This document shows, piece after piece, positions 39,205 through 47,316 of a stretch of 64,000 nucleotides of DNA. Position numbers and translations under genes: made by a program. Position 1 is the first letter of the stretch; every line of letters begins with the position of its first letter. The notes beneath the pieces were generated by a model. The model made no database searches. It was not told where the DNA came from and worked only from the letters and a program-made list of their open reading frames with translations. The DNA comes from JAGXKT01 sp964531695 (GTDB lineage: Bacteria; Planctomycetota; Phycisphaerae; SM23-33). Location of the stretch: NCBI GenBank assembly GCA_964531695.1, contig CAZHEH010000005.1, positions 1 to 64,000 on the forward strand, written 5' to 3'.

Positions 39205-40089
39205 ATGACCGAGCCCGCACAGGAATCTCAGCAGCGCCCTTTGGAGGAGCCGGAAGGCACGCCCGGGCCGACGGACATCGATCCCGCCCAAGAGCGCCCC
39301 GGCGGACACAGGCCCAAGAAGGCGACGTACATCTTCATCGGCATTGCCCTCATCGCGGTGGTGGTTGTCTACATGATCCAGAGAAAGGGCAAGGACTTCC
39401 CCGGCTGGGAACGCGACCTGGATGCCGCCCTCCGGCGGGCCGAGGCGGAGCACCGGCCGGTTGTGGCCTACTTCGTGCACACGACCAGTTCCACACCGGT
39501 GCGGACACAGTGGGACACGGCGCTGAACCGCCCGCTCAACCGCCAGGCCATGGACGAAGCCGGCATGATCCGAGTGCTGGTCGAGACGCAGATGGACTCC
39601 GACCGGGCGCGGGCCTACGGTATCGAGCATCTGCCGACGATGACGGTCCTTTCTCCGCGGGGGGAGGTCTGCCGCAAATCGGACAAGACGATCGGGCAGA
39701 CCGGTTTCCACAATGAGTTCCTCGAGCCGGACTGGGAAGCCGCCGGCTGGGAACTGCTCAGCGAGGAACTGCCCCGGCCCGTGCGGGGGCGGCCGATGCT
39801 CGCGCTGTTCACGCAGAAGCCCTCGACCGGCGCCGCGCGTCGGCTCGCGTACGCGACGTTCACGCACCCGGAGGTTCGGAAGCGCCTGGAGGAGATGAAG
39901 CTTCGGCTCGTCCGAGTGGCCGTGCCCGAGACGAAAAAGGACGCGCACAAGCTGGCCAAGGCACATGAGATCCAATCCTGGCCGACGCTGCTGCTCCGGA
40001 TCGGTCGCGAAGAACGCCGTATGGAAGGGTTCGCCACGCCGGACGAGTTGCTGGAGTGGCTGGCCGGCGAGGCGGACGACGGTCCCTGA
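39205..40089 (+). CDS. Membrane-anchored thioredoxin-fold-like protein lacking CxxC
   Basis: A 294-residue protein with a Pro/Gln-rich cytoplasmic start and one transmembrane helix (ATYIFIGIALIAVVVVYMIQ, about residues 40-59). Two thioredoxin-like segments follow (RPVVAYFVHTTSSTPVRTQW and RARAYGIEHLPTMTVLS), and a second one ends with EIQSWPTLLLR. The cis-proline motif remains, but the CxxC redox pair is missing, so it is probably not a disulfide enzyme. GGGAAA precedes the ATG at 39205. It follows gatA by 34 bases and is convergent with the ketosynthase gene. Confidence 0.75.
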   Translation: MTEPAQESQQRPLEEPEGTPGPTDIDPAQERPGGHRPKKATYIFIGIALIAVVVVYMIQRKGKDFPGWERDLDAALRRAEAEHRPVVAYFVHTTSSTPVRTQWDTALNRPLNRQAMDEAGMIRVLVETQMDSDRARAYGIEHLPTMTVLSPRGEVCRKSDKTIGQTGFHNEFLEPDWEAAGWELLSEELPRPVRGRPMLALFTQKPSTGAARRLAYATFTHPEVRKRLEEMKLRLVRVAVPETKKDAHKLAKAHEIQSWPTLLLRIGREERRMEGFATPDELLEWLAGEADDGP

Positions 40090-40097
40090 CCGAGCGG

Positions 40098-41384
40098 TTA
40101 CGCAGGCCGGCGGATGATGAGCGTGTTGTTCTGCCCGCCGAAGCCGAAACTGTTCGACATTACGACCTCCAGTTCGGCGGAGCGGGCCTCGTTCGGCACG
40201 TAGTCCAGGTCGCAGGCCGGGTCGGGCGTTCGGTAGTTGATCGTGGGGGGGACGATGCCGTCCCGGATCGCCAGCACGCACGTGATCAACTCGGTCGCTC
40301 CCGCCGCGGCGATCAGGTGGCCCAGCATGCTCTTGACCGACGAGACCGGGACCCGATACGCCGCCTCGCCGAAGGCCCGCTTGACCGCCTTGGTCTCCAC
40401 CTCGTCGTTCTGCTGCGTGGCCGTGCCGTGGGCGGAGATGTAGTCGATGTCGTCCGGGGTAAGCCCGGCGTCCTTCATGGCGGCCGTCATGGCGGTCGCG
40501 GCGCCGTCGCCCTCCGGGTCCTGGTCGGTGATGCGGAAGGCGTCGGCGCTGCCCCCGTAGCCGATCACCTCCGCCAGGATCTTCGCGCCGCGGGCCTTGG
40601 CGAACTCGTAGTCCTCGAACACGAGGATACTCGCGCCCTCGCCGAGGACGAAGCCGTCGCGGGTGAGGTCAAAGGGGCGCGAGGCCGTTTCCATCTCGTC
40701 GTTCCGCGTGGACAGCGCCGTCAGACGGATGAAGCCGCTGCTGCCGTACGGATGCACCATGCTGTGAGCCCCGCCGGTGATGACCGCGTCGCAGTCGCCG
40801 CGGCGGATCAGCCATGCCGCCTCGCCCATCGCCTGGGTGCTGGCGGCACAGGCCGTCAGGACGTTGAACGCCGGCCCGCGGGCGCCGAACTCCGCCGCCA
40901 GATGGGCCAGGACCATGTTCGACTCCTGCTCGACCTCCCGCCACATATCCATTCGCTCGAACGCAAGCTCGGCCCAGCGCGGCACGTCCACGCCCCGGTC
41001 CGTCCAGGCATCCACCAGCAGCGACGTGAAGCTGTCGAAGTCGAGTTGCCCCTCGCCGCTGCCGAGATACACGCCCAACCGCTGCGGCGAGAGCGCCTCG
41101 TGGCCGGCCAGCCCGGCCTGGCGCCACGCCTGCACGGCCGCGCCGAGGGCGAACCGCCCGTGCCGGCCCGCGTGCTCGTGCCGCGCGGCGTTCGGCACCT
41201 GCGCGGCGAAGTCGTAGTCCCGCACCTGCCCGCAGAACGCCGAGGGGAAGGTGCTCGCGTCGAACAGATCGATCGGACCGATGCCGCTCCGGCCGGCCTT
41301 GATGGCCTCCCAGGTGCTCTCCACATCGTGGGCCAGCGGATTCACCGTGCCCATGCCCGTGATGACTACGCGACGTCGTGTCAT
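40098..41384 (-). CDS. Beta-ketoacyl-ACP synthase, catalytically complete
   Basis: A 428-residue KAS I/II-type condensing enzyme. The Cys-His-His triad is intact: LTACAASTQAMGE, SAHGTATQQND and SMLGHLIAAAGATE. The GFGGQNNTLIIRRP end is typical. It extends acyl chains with malonyl-ACP. It is the last gene of a five-gene unit (dehydratase, ACP, second dehydratase-like protein, degenerate synthase, this synthase), and lies 19 bases after its partner. Its role may be in a dedicated lipid or polyketide product rather than bulk fatty acids. Confidence 0.93.
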   Translation of the reverse strand: MTRRRVVITGMGTVNPLAHDVESTWEAIKAGRSGIGPIDLFDASTFPSAFCGQVRDYDFAAQVPNAARHEHAGRHGRFALGAAVQAWRQAGLAGHEALSPQRLGVYLGSGEGQLDFDSFTSLLVDAWTDRGVDVPRWAELAFERMDMWREVEQESNMVLAHLAAEFGARGPAFNVLTACAASTQAMGEAAWLIRRGDCDAVITGGAHSMVHPYGSSGFIRLTALSTRNDEMETASRPFDLTRDGFVLGEGASILVFEDYEFAKARGAKILAEVIGYGGSADAFRITDQDPEGDGAATAMTAAMKDAGLTPDDIDYISAHGTATQQNDEVETKAVKRAFGEAAYRVPVSSVKSMLGHLIAAAGATELITCVLAIRDGIVPPTINYRTPDPACDLDYVPNEARSAELEVVMSNSFGFGGQNNTLIIRRPA

Positions 41385-41403
41385 TGCCTGTCCGTCCGCG
41401 GGC

Positions 41404-42708
41404 TCAGACCTTCCTCAGAACACAGGCGCCGCTCTGCCCGCCCAGGGCGAAGGCGCCGGTCAACACGCAGCGAATCTCTCCCGGCCGGGCGCGGTCGCTC
41501 AGATTCAACCCGACCCCCTCCGCCGCGCTCGTGCAATTTACCGTCGGCGGGACCGCGCCGTGCCGGATCGCCAACGCGCCGGCCGCGAGAGCCGGCCCGC
41601 CCGTCCCGGCGAACAGAGAGCCGATCGAGCCGGTCACCGCGAACGCGGGAATGCGACCCGCCGCGTCCCCCAGGGCCGCGTGCCACGCCTCCGCCTCGAG
41701 GCGGTCCTCGGCCGGCACGCCGTTGCCCTGGCACACGATACAGTCGATATCCTCGGGCCCGACGCCCGCCTCGTCCATGGCGGCACGGATCGCCAGATCC
41801 ATCGAACCGACGTTCGGCTCGGTGACCCGCAGCCCGTCCGGGTCGCACGCCGCGCCCGCCCCGGCGACCTCGGCGTACACCCTCGCGCCGCGTCCGGCCG
41901 CCCGACCGGCCTCTTCGAGAATCACCAAGCCGCCGCCCTCACCGATGACCGTCCCGGTCGCGCCGGCGTCGAACGGCCGGCAGGCCTCGCCCGGCCTGTC
42001 GTTCGCATCCGTCACCAGCCGCCCGAGCAGCCCCTGGCGCAGGAGCCCCATGGCGTTGAGCTTGCTCTCGGCGCCGCCGGCGATCGCCGCGTCCGCTTCG
42101 TCCCGCTCGATCCACCGGACCGATTCCATCACGCTCAGGTGCGCCGAGACCGAGCCGCAGGTGATGTTGTTGCTCGGACCCTCGCAGCCGTGGATGATCG
42201 TCACGTGGCACGCCAGCATGTTCGGCAGATACTTCAGCAGCCAAAGCGGCGTGAGGTTCTCGATGCCTTGCTGGCCCCACACGCGCAGGTCGAACCGGCC
42301 ATCCGTCACGGCCTGCGACACGGCCATGCCCAGCTCGTCCAGGTCCGTGCAGATCAGCCCCGCCCCGATATTGCAGCCGAGGCGCTTGGACTCGACGGGC
42401 TCGCCTTCCTCCACGCCGCGCGTCGCCAGCCCGGCGTCCCGGAAGGCCAGATCCGCCGCGGCCACCGCGATTTCGATGTCCCGCGCCATGACCTTGACGG
42501 ACTTGCGGTAGCTCTTCGGTACGTACTTGCGAGCCGAGAAGTCCGGCAAGTCGCCGGCGATGCGGCACGGAAAGCCCGAGGCGTCGAACAGCGAGATCTC
42601 GCGCACCCCGGGGCGCCCTTCCATCAGCGCCGCGCCGAAGTCCTCCACGCCGATGCCCGCGGGCGTCACCAGACCCAGGCCGGTGATGACCGAGCGCCGC
42701 TCAGGCAT
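41404..42708 (-). CDS. Beta-ketoacyl synthase homologue lacking both catalytic histidines
   Basis: A 434-residue KAS-fold protein that resembles its neighbour but has altered active-site motifs. A Cys is present in NNITCGSVSAHLSV, yet the first His motif reads CQGNGVPAEDR (Gln-Gly-Asn-Gly) and the second reads TGSIGSLFAGTGG, so both histidines are lost. This is the pattern of a chain-length-factor (KS-beta) partner in type II polyketide systems. It may dimerise with the intact synthase. It overlaps the preceding hot-dog gene by 8 bases. Confidence 0.85.
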   Translation of the reverse strand: MPERRSVITGLGLVTPAGIGVEDFGAALMEGRPGVREISLFDASGFPCRIAGDLPDFSARKYVPKSYRKSVKVMARDIEIAVAAADLAFRDAGLATRGVEEGEPVESKRLGCNIGAGLICTDLDELGMAVSQAVTDGRFDLRVWGQQGIENLTPLWLLKYLPNMLACHVTIIHGCEGPSNNITCGSVSAHLSVMESVRWIERDEADAAIAGGAESKLNAMGLLRQGLLGRLVTDANDRPGEACRPFDAGATGTVIGEGGGLVILEEAGRAAGRGARVYAEVAGAGAACDPDGLRVTEPNVGSMDLAIRAAMDEAGVGPEDIDCIVCQGNGVPAEDRLEAEAWHAALGDAAGRIPAFAVTGSIGSLFAGTGGPALAAGALAIRHGAVPPTVNCTSAAEGVGLNLSDRARPGEIRCVLTGAFALGGQSGACVLRKV

Positions 42709-43177
42709 CGTCGGCCCCCAGCAGCGGGGCGACCAGCCGCTCGAACTGGCCGGTGAACACGAAGTTCTCCTCGGGGAACTGCACGCCGCCGAGGTTGCGG
42801 TCGATGTGCGAGAACATCAGGTCGACCCGACCGATCTGCTCGCCCTCGCGCAGCACCGTGCCGGACGTGGCGGCAGCGTCCTCGCTGATCGTGGTGATCT
42901 CGGCCCGGAAGGTGATCTGATCGCCCGGAACAACCACGTCCGAGAATTCCGCCTTGGAGATCTTGGCGAGGATGACCTTCTCCTGGAAGTTTCGGGCCTG
43001 CCCGACGAGGATGCCCGCGGTCTGGGCCATGCCCTCGATCATGAGGGAAGCCGGGTGGACCGGGTAGGCGGACCAGTGGTCGTGCACGTGCTCCTCGGCC
43101 AGGGAGACGTTCTTGACGGCCTCCGCGCGTTTCCCCGGCTCGAAGGCAACGAAACGGTCAATCCAGATCCAACGCAT
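42701..43177 (-). CDS. FabZ/FabA-like hot-dog dehydratase, altered motif
   Basis: A 158-residue protein of the beta-hydroxyacyl-ACP dehydratase fold. The catalytic region reads HVHDHWSAYPVHPASLMIEG, with the His (DHW) and Glu (IEGMAQTAG) positions retained, but HFPG is replaced by HWSA. It may dehydrate an unusual hydroxyacyl chain or only bind it. It starts 30 bases after the ACP gene and overlaps the degenerate synthase gene by 8 bases. Confidence 0.82.
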   Translation of the reverse strand: MRWIWIDRFVAFEPGKRAEAVKNVSLAEEHVHDHWSAYPVHPASLMIEGMAQTAGILVGQARNFQEKVILAKISKAEFSDVVVPGDQITFRAEITTISEDAAATSGTVLREGEQIGRVDLMFSHIDRNLGGVQFPEENFVFTGQFERLVAPLLGADDA

Positions 43178-43207
43178 GGGCGGGTCCCGGCATACGGCGC
43201 CGGCGGG

Positions 43208-43597
43208 TCAGTCGCCGAGCTTGCCGCGAACGTAGTTCACGATCGTCTGGACCTTGAACAGCTCGGCCATCTTGTTGACGTCCGGGTCCTTCTCGAACTC
43301 GCTGAAATCGGCGTGGGGCATGCGCTGCTTCAGCTCCGACAGCCCCTTGTCCGTGAGCTTGCCGTCCTGGACGAACTCGGGATTGTTCAGGATGTTGTCC
43401 GGAAACAGCTCGCCCCGCGGGATCTTGATGTCGAAGGCCTTCTCCAAGCGGAAGACGATGTCGAGGAAGTCGATCGACTCGGCCCCGAGGTCGCCGGTCA
43501 GCGTGGCCTCGGCCGTTACTTCGTCCTCATCCACGCCCAGGGCCTCGACCAACACTTCCTGCACCTTCTCGAAGACTTCAGCTTCGCTCATCGCCAT
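43208..43597 (-). CDS. Acyl carrier protein, extended form
   Basis: A 129-residue ACP, longer than the usual 75-80. The phosphopantetheine serine lies in LGAESIDFLDIVFRLEKAF, where the usual DSL motif is replaced by ESI. A long insertion between helices II and III (KIPRGELFPDNILNNPEF and following) makes the extra length, before FKVQTIVNYV. The ATG at 43597 has AGGAG 10 bases upstream; an ATG two codons later is also possible. It is placed between two dehydratase-type genes, so it probably serves this cluster specifically. Confidence 0.88.
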   Translation of the reverse strand: MAMSEAEVFEKVQEVLVEALGVDEDEVTAEATLTGDLGAESIDFLDIVFRLEKAFDIKIPRGELFPDNILNNPEFVQDGKLTDKGLSELKQRMPHADFSEFEKDPDVNKMAELFKVQTIVNYVRGKLGD

Positions 43598-43728
43598 CGG
43601 ATCGATTCTCCTGTCTGCGTCCTTGACTGCCGTCAGCACCGCCGCGGCGGGCTTGCCCACGCCGACGGCGATGTGCATGTATAGGAAGTTCGCCCGGCCG
43701 CGTCAACGGTCGCCGCACGGACGGCGAG

Positions 43729-44250
43729 TCAGGCACCCGCCGCCACCGCGGCCGACACCGCCGCCGGACCGCCGATCAACCGGAACCGCTCCCGGACCTC
43801 CGCCAGGATGCCCGCGTCGGACGAGGCCAAGGCCGGGTCGCGGTCGGCCACGTTGAAGCTCCGCAGCGTCAGCCGGGCCGAGACCGTCTGCGTCTCGCCC
43901 ACGAACGCCGCCGCCTGGAATTTCGATTCCTCGTCGCCGATGCTCTTGGTCGTCACCTCGCATCGTAACGCCTGCCCGGGCTGCACGAAGCTGGCATAGC
44001 GGACGTTCCGCGCCGAGGCCAGCACCACCACGCTGCGCGACCAATCCTGCTCCAGGCGGACCAGCCACGCCGCCGACTGCACCATCGCCTCCAGCATCAG
44101 GACGCCCGGCAGAACCGGGAAGGCCGGGAAGTGATCCGCGAGATACTCCTCGGCCAGCGAAAGCGCCTTGACCGTGACGATCCGCTGATGCCGCGGCTCA
44201 TCCGCCTGCGTCTCGATGCACTCGATCCTGTCGACCAGGTTGAACTTCAT
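43729..44250 (-). CDS. FabZ-like beta-hydroxyacyl-ACP dehydratase
   Basis: A 173-residue hot-dog-fold dehydratase. The catalytic segment ADHFPAFPVLPGVLMLEAMVQ keeps the His and Glu of FabZ, and the rest of the central helix is typical. The C-terminal 30 residues are Ala-rich and extra. It is the first gene of the unit. The 177 bases upstream separate it from the divergent dapL-type gene and contain the 14-base motif shared with the rpsU promoter region. Confidence 0.88.
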   Translation of the reverse strand: MKFNLVDRIECIETQADEPRHQRIVTVKALSLAEEYLADHFPAFPVLPGVLMLEAMVQSAAWLVRLEQDWSRSVVVLASARNVRYASFVQPGQALRCEVTTKSIGDEESKFQAAAFVGETQTVSARLTLRSFNVADRDPALASSDAGILAEVRERFRLIGGPAAVSAAVAAGA

Positions 44251-44364
44251 GCTGCGTTCCGTCCGGGGCTGAATCGTTGGCTTCTATCGGCTCGCCGCCG
44301 GCGATGCAAGGGCTTTTGCGCGACGTTGCGGCGCCTCCACTGCCCGCGGGCGACTGCCGCGTCA

Positions 44365-44392
44365 TTGCGACCGGCGGCGAAGCTGTTACAAT
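44365..44392 (+). promoter_or_regulatory. Promoter for the dapL-type gene
   Basis: TTGCGA (44365-44370) and TACAAT (44387-44392, 5/6) are 16 bases apart, 35 bases before the ATG at 44428. The region is shared with the divergent dehydratase-ACP-synthase unit. Confidence 0.55.
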
Positions 44393-44427
44393 GCCCGGCT
44401 CGCGAACCCCGGACGAAAGGCAAACCC

Positions 44428-45603
44428 ATGGACTTTCCCCAGTCGGACCGACTCAACAAGCTGCCCCCCTACCTTTTCGCCGACCTCCGCCGCAAGATGG
44501 CGGCCGCACGCGACAAGGGCATCGAGGTCATCCGGGTCGACATCGGCGACCCGGACCGCCCCGCCCCCGAACCGGTGGTGCAGGAGCTTCGCCGCGCCGC
44601 GGGGGACGAGGCGGACCCGGACCGCCACCGCTACGGCTGCGACCGGCCGGTCGCCAAGCTGCCCGAGGCCGCGCGGGAGTTCTACCGCCGCCGTTTCGGC
44701 GTCGAGATCCCCGATGACGGCCTGGTCGTTACGATGGGCTCGAAGGACGCCATCGTCAAGATGTGCCTCGGGCTGATGAGCCCCGGCGATGTCGGCATCG
44801 CCCCACAGCCGGGCTATCCGACCTACAATATCGGCCACGTGTTCTCCGGCGGATCGACCTACTACGCCCCCCTCCGGCCGGAGAATGACTTCCTCGTGGA
44901 CCTCGACGCCATCCCCGACGAGGTCCGCCGAAACGCCAAGATCCTCTGGCTGAACTACCCGAACAACCCGACCACCGCCACCGCCACGATGGACTTCTTC
45001 GAGCGGGCCGTCGAGTTCGGGCGGCAGAACGGCATCCTCATCGCGCATGACGCGGCGTACATCACGAACACCTACGACGGCTACGAGGCGCCGAGCATCC
45101 TGCAGGTGGACGGGGCCGAGGAGGTCGCCGTCGAGTTGTTCTCGCTGTCCAAGGCGTTCAACATGACGGGCTGGCGGGTCGGCTTCGTCGCCGGCAACCC
45201 CTCGGCCGTGGGCGCGCTGAACACCGTCAAGGAGAACGTGGACAACGGCGCGCTGCGGGCGATTCAGTTCGCGGCCGCCACGGCCCTGGAGCAGGCGGAC
45301 ACGCTGCTGCCGCAGGTCAATGAGGTCTACCGGCCGCGGCGCGATCTCGTCGTGCAGGGGCTGAATGCCGCCGGCTGGCAGATCGAGCGGCCCGAGGCGA
45401 CGATCTACCTTTGGGTGCCCGTACCGGAGCGCTTCAACGGCGACAGCGGCGCGTTCGTCGCGGAGCTTCTGGACAAGACCGGCGTGATGGTCACGCCCGG
45501 ACGGGGCTACGGCGAGGCGGCCGAGGGCTACTTCCGTATCTCTCTGACCTATCCGGAGGATGTGCTGTCCAAGGCCGTGGAGCGGATCGCGTCGATGGCT
45601 TGA
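44428..45603 (+). CDS. dapL: LL-diaminopimelate aminotransferase-like protein
   Basis: A 391-residue class I/II aminotransferase. The DapL-like lead-in (MDFPQSDRLNKLPPYLFADL), GDPDRPAPEPVVQELRRA, PLP-binding LNYPNNPTTATA and the Schiff-base lysine in SLSKAFNMTGWRVGF are visible. DapL makes LL-diaminopimelate directly from tetrahydrodipicolinate in the shortened lysine and peptidoglycan pathway found in Planctomycetota. A related aminotransferase specificity cannot be excluded. A GAAAGG site precedes the ATG. No other dap genes are in the window. Confidence 0.8.
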   Translation: MDFPQSDRLNKLPPYLFADLRRKMAAARDKGIEVIRVDIGDPDRPAPEPVVQELRRAAGDEADPDRHRYGCDRPVAKLPEAAREFYRRRFGVEIPDDGLVVTMGSKDAIVKMCLGLMSPGDVGIAPQPGYPTYNIGHVFSGGSTYYAPLRPENDFLVDLDAIPDEVRRNAKILWLNYPNNPTTATATMDFFERAVEFGRQNGILIAHDAAYITNTYDGYEAPSILQVDGAEEVAVELFSLSKAFNMTGWRVGFVAGNPSAVGALNTVKENVDNGALRAIQFAAATALEQADTLLPQVNEVYRPRRDLVVQGLNAAGWQIERPEATIYLWVPVPERFNGDSGAFVAELLDKTGVMVTPGRGYGEAAEGYFRISLTYPEDVLSKAVERIASMA

Positions 45604-45771
45604 CGGCGGATCGGAGGTCGGAGTTCGGAGAGCCGCCGGACCTTCAGGCGGAATGGCGGGCAGTGCGACCAAGCGGTCGGTGCGGACGTCGTGCTTGCAT
45701 CGTCGGATCCGCCAGCGCGCCGCAGCCCCGGCCGCTCTCCGACCTCCGAACTCCGACCTGGAATCGGTCGC

Positions 45772-46164
45772 ATGGATGTTCGCCTGGAACAAACCGACGG
45801 CCTCGGCCGGCACGCCGAGGTGTGGATCGACGGGCATCTGCTCGAGGTCTGCGACGGCGTCTCCGGGCCCGCCGGGGGGATGACGCCGGGGCTCATGGAG
45901 GGCGTCAAGTTCGTGTACATGGCGGCCGAAGGGTTCTCCTGGGAGGATGCGGTGAACGGCAACCCCAGCCGGCGCAAGAACCTGGAGTCCGTCCGCGGCT
46001 GGTCCTACGTGGGCTATGGGCGGGTGCTGGACATCATGCCGGTGCGGATCGACTTCGGTCTTCTGACGATGGAAGACGCCAACTGGACCAACGACGAATC
46101 GCTTATCGGCAAGTACGTCCGCGTGCCCATCGAGCGGCTGGAGGTCGCCCCCGCCGGCGAGTAG
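45772..46164 (+). CDS. Conserved-looking 130-residue protein of unknown function
   Basis: I do not recognise the family. It begins MDVRLEQTDGLGRHAEVWID, has a mixed alpha/beta pattern with aromatic positions (KFVYMAAEGFSWEDA, RGWSYVGYGRVLDIMPV), and no signal peptide or membrane segment. The preceding spacer holds an inverted repeat. The gene stands between dapL and folK on the same strand; codon usage and composition look ordinary. Confidence 0.65.
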   Translation: MDVRLEQTDGLGRHAEVWIDGHLLEVCDGVSGPAGGMTPGLMEGVKFVYMAAEGFSWEDAVNGNPSRRKNLESVRGWSYVGYGRVLDIMPVRIDFGLLTMEDANWTNDESLIGKYVRVPIERLEVAPAGE

Positions 46165-46249
46165 CCGCCGGGGAGGCAGGGGAAGCCGGCGCCCGTGTTG
46201 CCATCGGCGCGTCGGCGGCGACAATGGCTGCGAGCTCGGCCGGAGAGCC

Positions 46250-46732
46250 ATGCCCCCGCATACCGCCTACATCGCGCTCGGCAGCAACGTCGGCAACAGC
46301 GCCGCGACGCTGCTGGCCGCCGTCAAGCGCATCGACGAGACGGACCGCACCGAGGTCCGCCGCGTGTCGCAATTCGTACGGACCGAGCCGGTGGGCGGCC
46401 CGGCGGACCAGCCGCCCTACCTGAACGCGGCGGCGCAGGTGGTAACGGAACTGGAGCCCGCCCAGCTCCTTGCGGCTCTCCAGGAGATCGAGACGGACCT
46501 CGGACGCGACCGGACCCGCGAGGACCGCTGGGGTCCGCGAACGTGCGACCTGGACATCCTGCTGTTCGACGAAGTGGCCATGGAAGCCGACGACCTGACG
46601 ATCCCCCACCCGCGGATGCACGAGCGGCGGTTCGTGCTCGGTCCGCTGGCGCAGATCGCGCCCCGCGCCCGACACCCGCGGCTCGACAAGACCGTTGCCC
46701 GCCTGCTGGCGGAACTCAAGGACGAGACGTGA
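46250..46732 (+). CDS. folK: 2-amino-4-hydroxy-6-hydroxymethyldihydropteridine pyrophosphokinase
   Basis: HPPK of folate synthesis, which pyrophosphorylates the pterin precursor. The 160-residue protein has YIALGSNVGNSAATL, the ATP/pterin-binding DRWGPRTCDLDILLF and the IPHPRMHERRFVL signature. Its stop overlaps the GTG of the deoxynucleoside kinase gene (GTGA). It begins a coupled run folK - kinase - panC. Confidence 0.95.
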   Translation: MPPHTAYIALGSNVGNSAATLLAAVKRIDETDRTEVRRVSQFVRTEPVGGPADQPPYLNAAAQVVTELEPAQLLAALQEIETDLGRDRTREDRWGPRTCDLDILLFDEVAMEADDLTIPHPRMHERRFVLGPLAQIAPRARHPRLDKTVARLLAELKDET

Positions 46733-47316
46733 GCGCGAAGTTGATCAGCATCATCGGGCCGCCCGCGGCCGGCAAGACGACGCTGGCCGAAGCCCTGGCC
46801 GAGCGGCTCGACGGCGAGGTGATCTACGAGGACTACGCGGGCAACCCGTTCCTCGCGGCCTCCTACCTCGGCGACCCGACCGCCCGGCTGCCGGCGCAGC
46901 TCTACTACCTGATGTCCCGTGTCAAGCAGCTCGCCCTGCCGAGCTGGCCGGAGCGGGGCCTGCGGATCAGCGACTACGGCTTCTGCCACGATCGCGTCTA
47001 CGCCCGGCGGCAGCTTGCCGGCGACGAATGGAACCTGTACGACCGCGTCGCCCGACGGCTGGAGACGCGCATCAAGCCGCCCGACCTGCTCATCCACGTG
47101 GACGCAGCCGAAGACGAACTGCTCCGGCGGATCGGTTCACGCGGGCGGGCGTTCGAGGGGGCCATGAACGCCGACTTCCTGGCCGAGCTTCGGCGGGCGT
47201 ACGAGGCCATCTCGAGCGAAACGGCGGCCGTCATCCGGCTGTCCGCCGATGCGATGGACTTCCGCGACGCCCCGGCCATGGACGCCTTGGCCGGGCGCGT
47301 GAGGGAGCAGTTATGA
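46729..47316 (+). CDS. Deoxynucleoside kinase family protein
   Basis: A 195-residue salvage kinase of the deoxyadenosine/deoxycytidine kinase family. The P-loop GPPAAGKTT begins near residue 8, the EDYAGNPFL and GDPTARLPAQLYYLMSR segments match the substrate region, and a DYGFCHDRVYAR stretch gives the ERS-like motif. It phosphorylates deoxynucleosides; exact specificity unknown. The GTG start and the ATGA overlap with panC indicate coupled translation with folK and panC, an arrangement that I recall in other bacterial lineages. Confidence 0.85.
   Translation: MSAKLISIIGPPAAGKTTLAEALAERLDGEVIYEDYAGNPFLAASYLGDPTARLPAQLYYLMSRVKQLALPSWPERGLRISDYGFCHDRVYARRQLAGDEWNLYDRVARRLETRIKPPDLLIHVDAAEDELLRRIGSRGRAFEGAMNADFLAELRRAYEAISSETAAVIRLSADAMDFRDAPAMDALAGRVREQL

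Noticed and set aside
41404..42708. Calling this a second active FabF
   Set aside because: Both catalytic His motifs are replaced, so I describe it as a degenerate partner instead.
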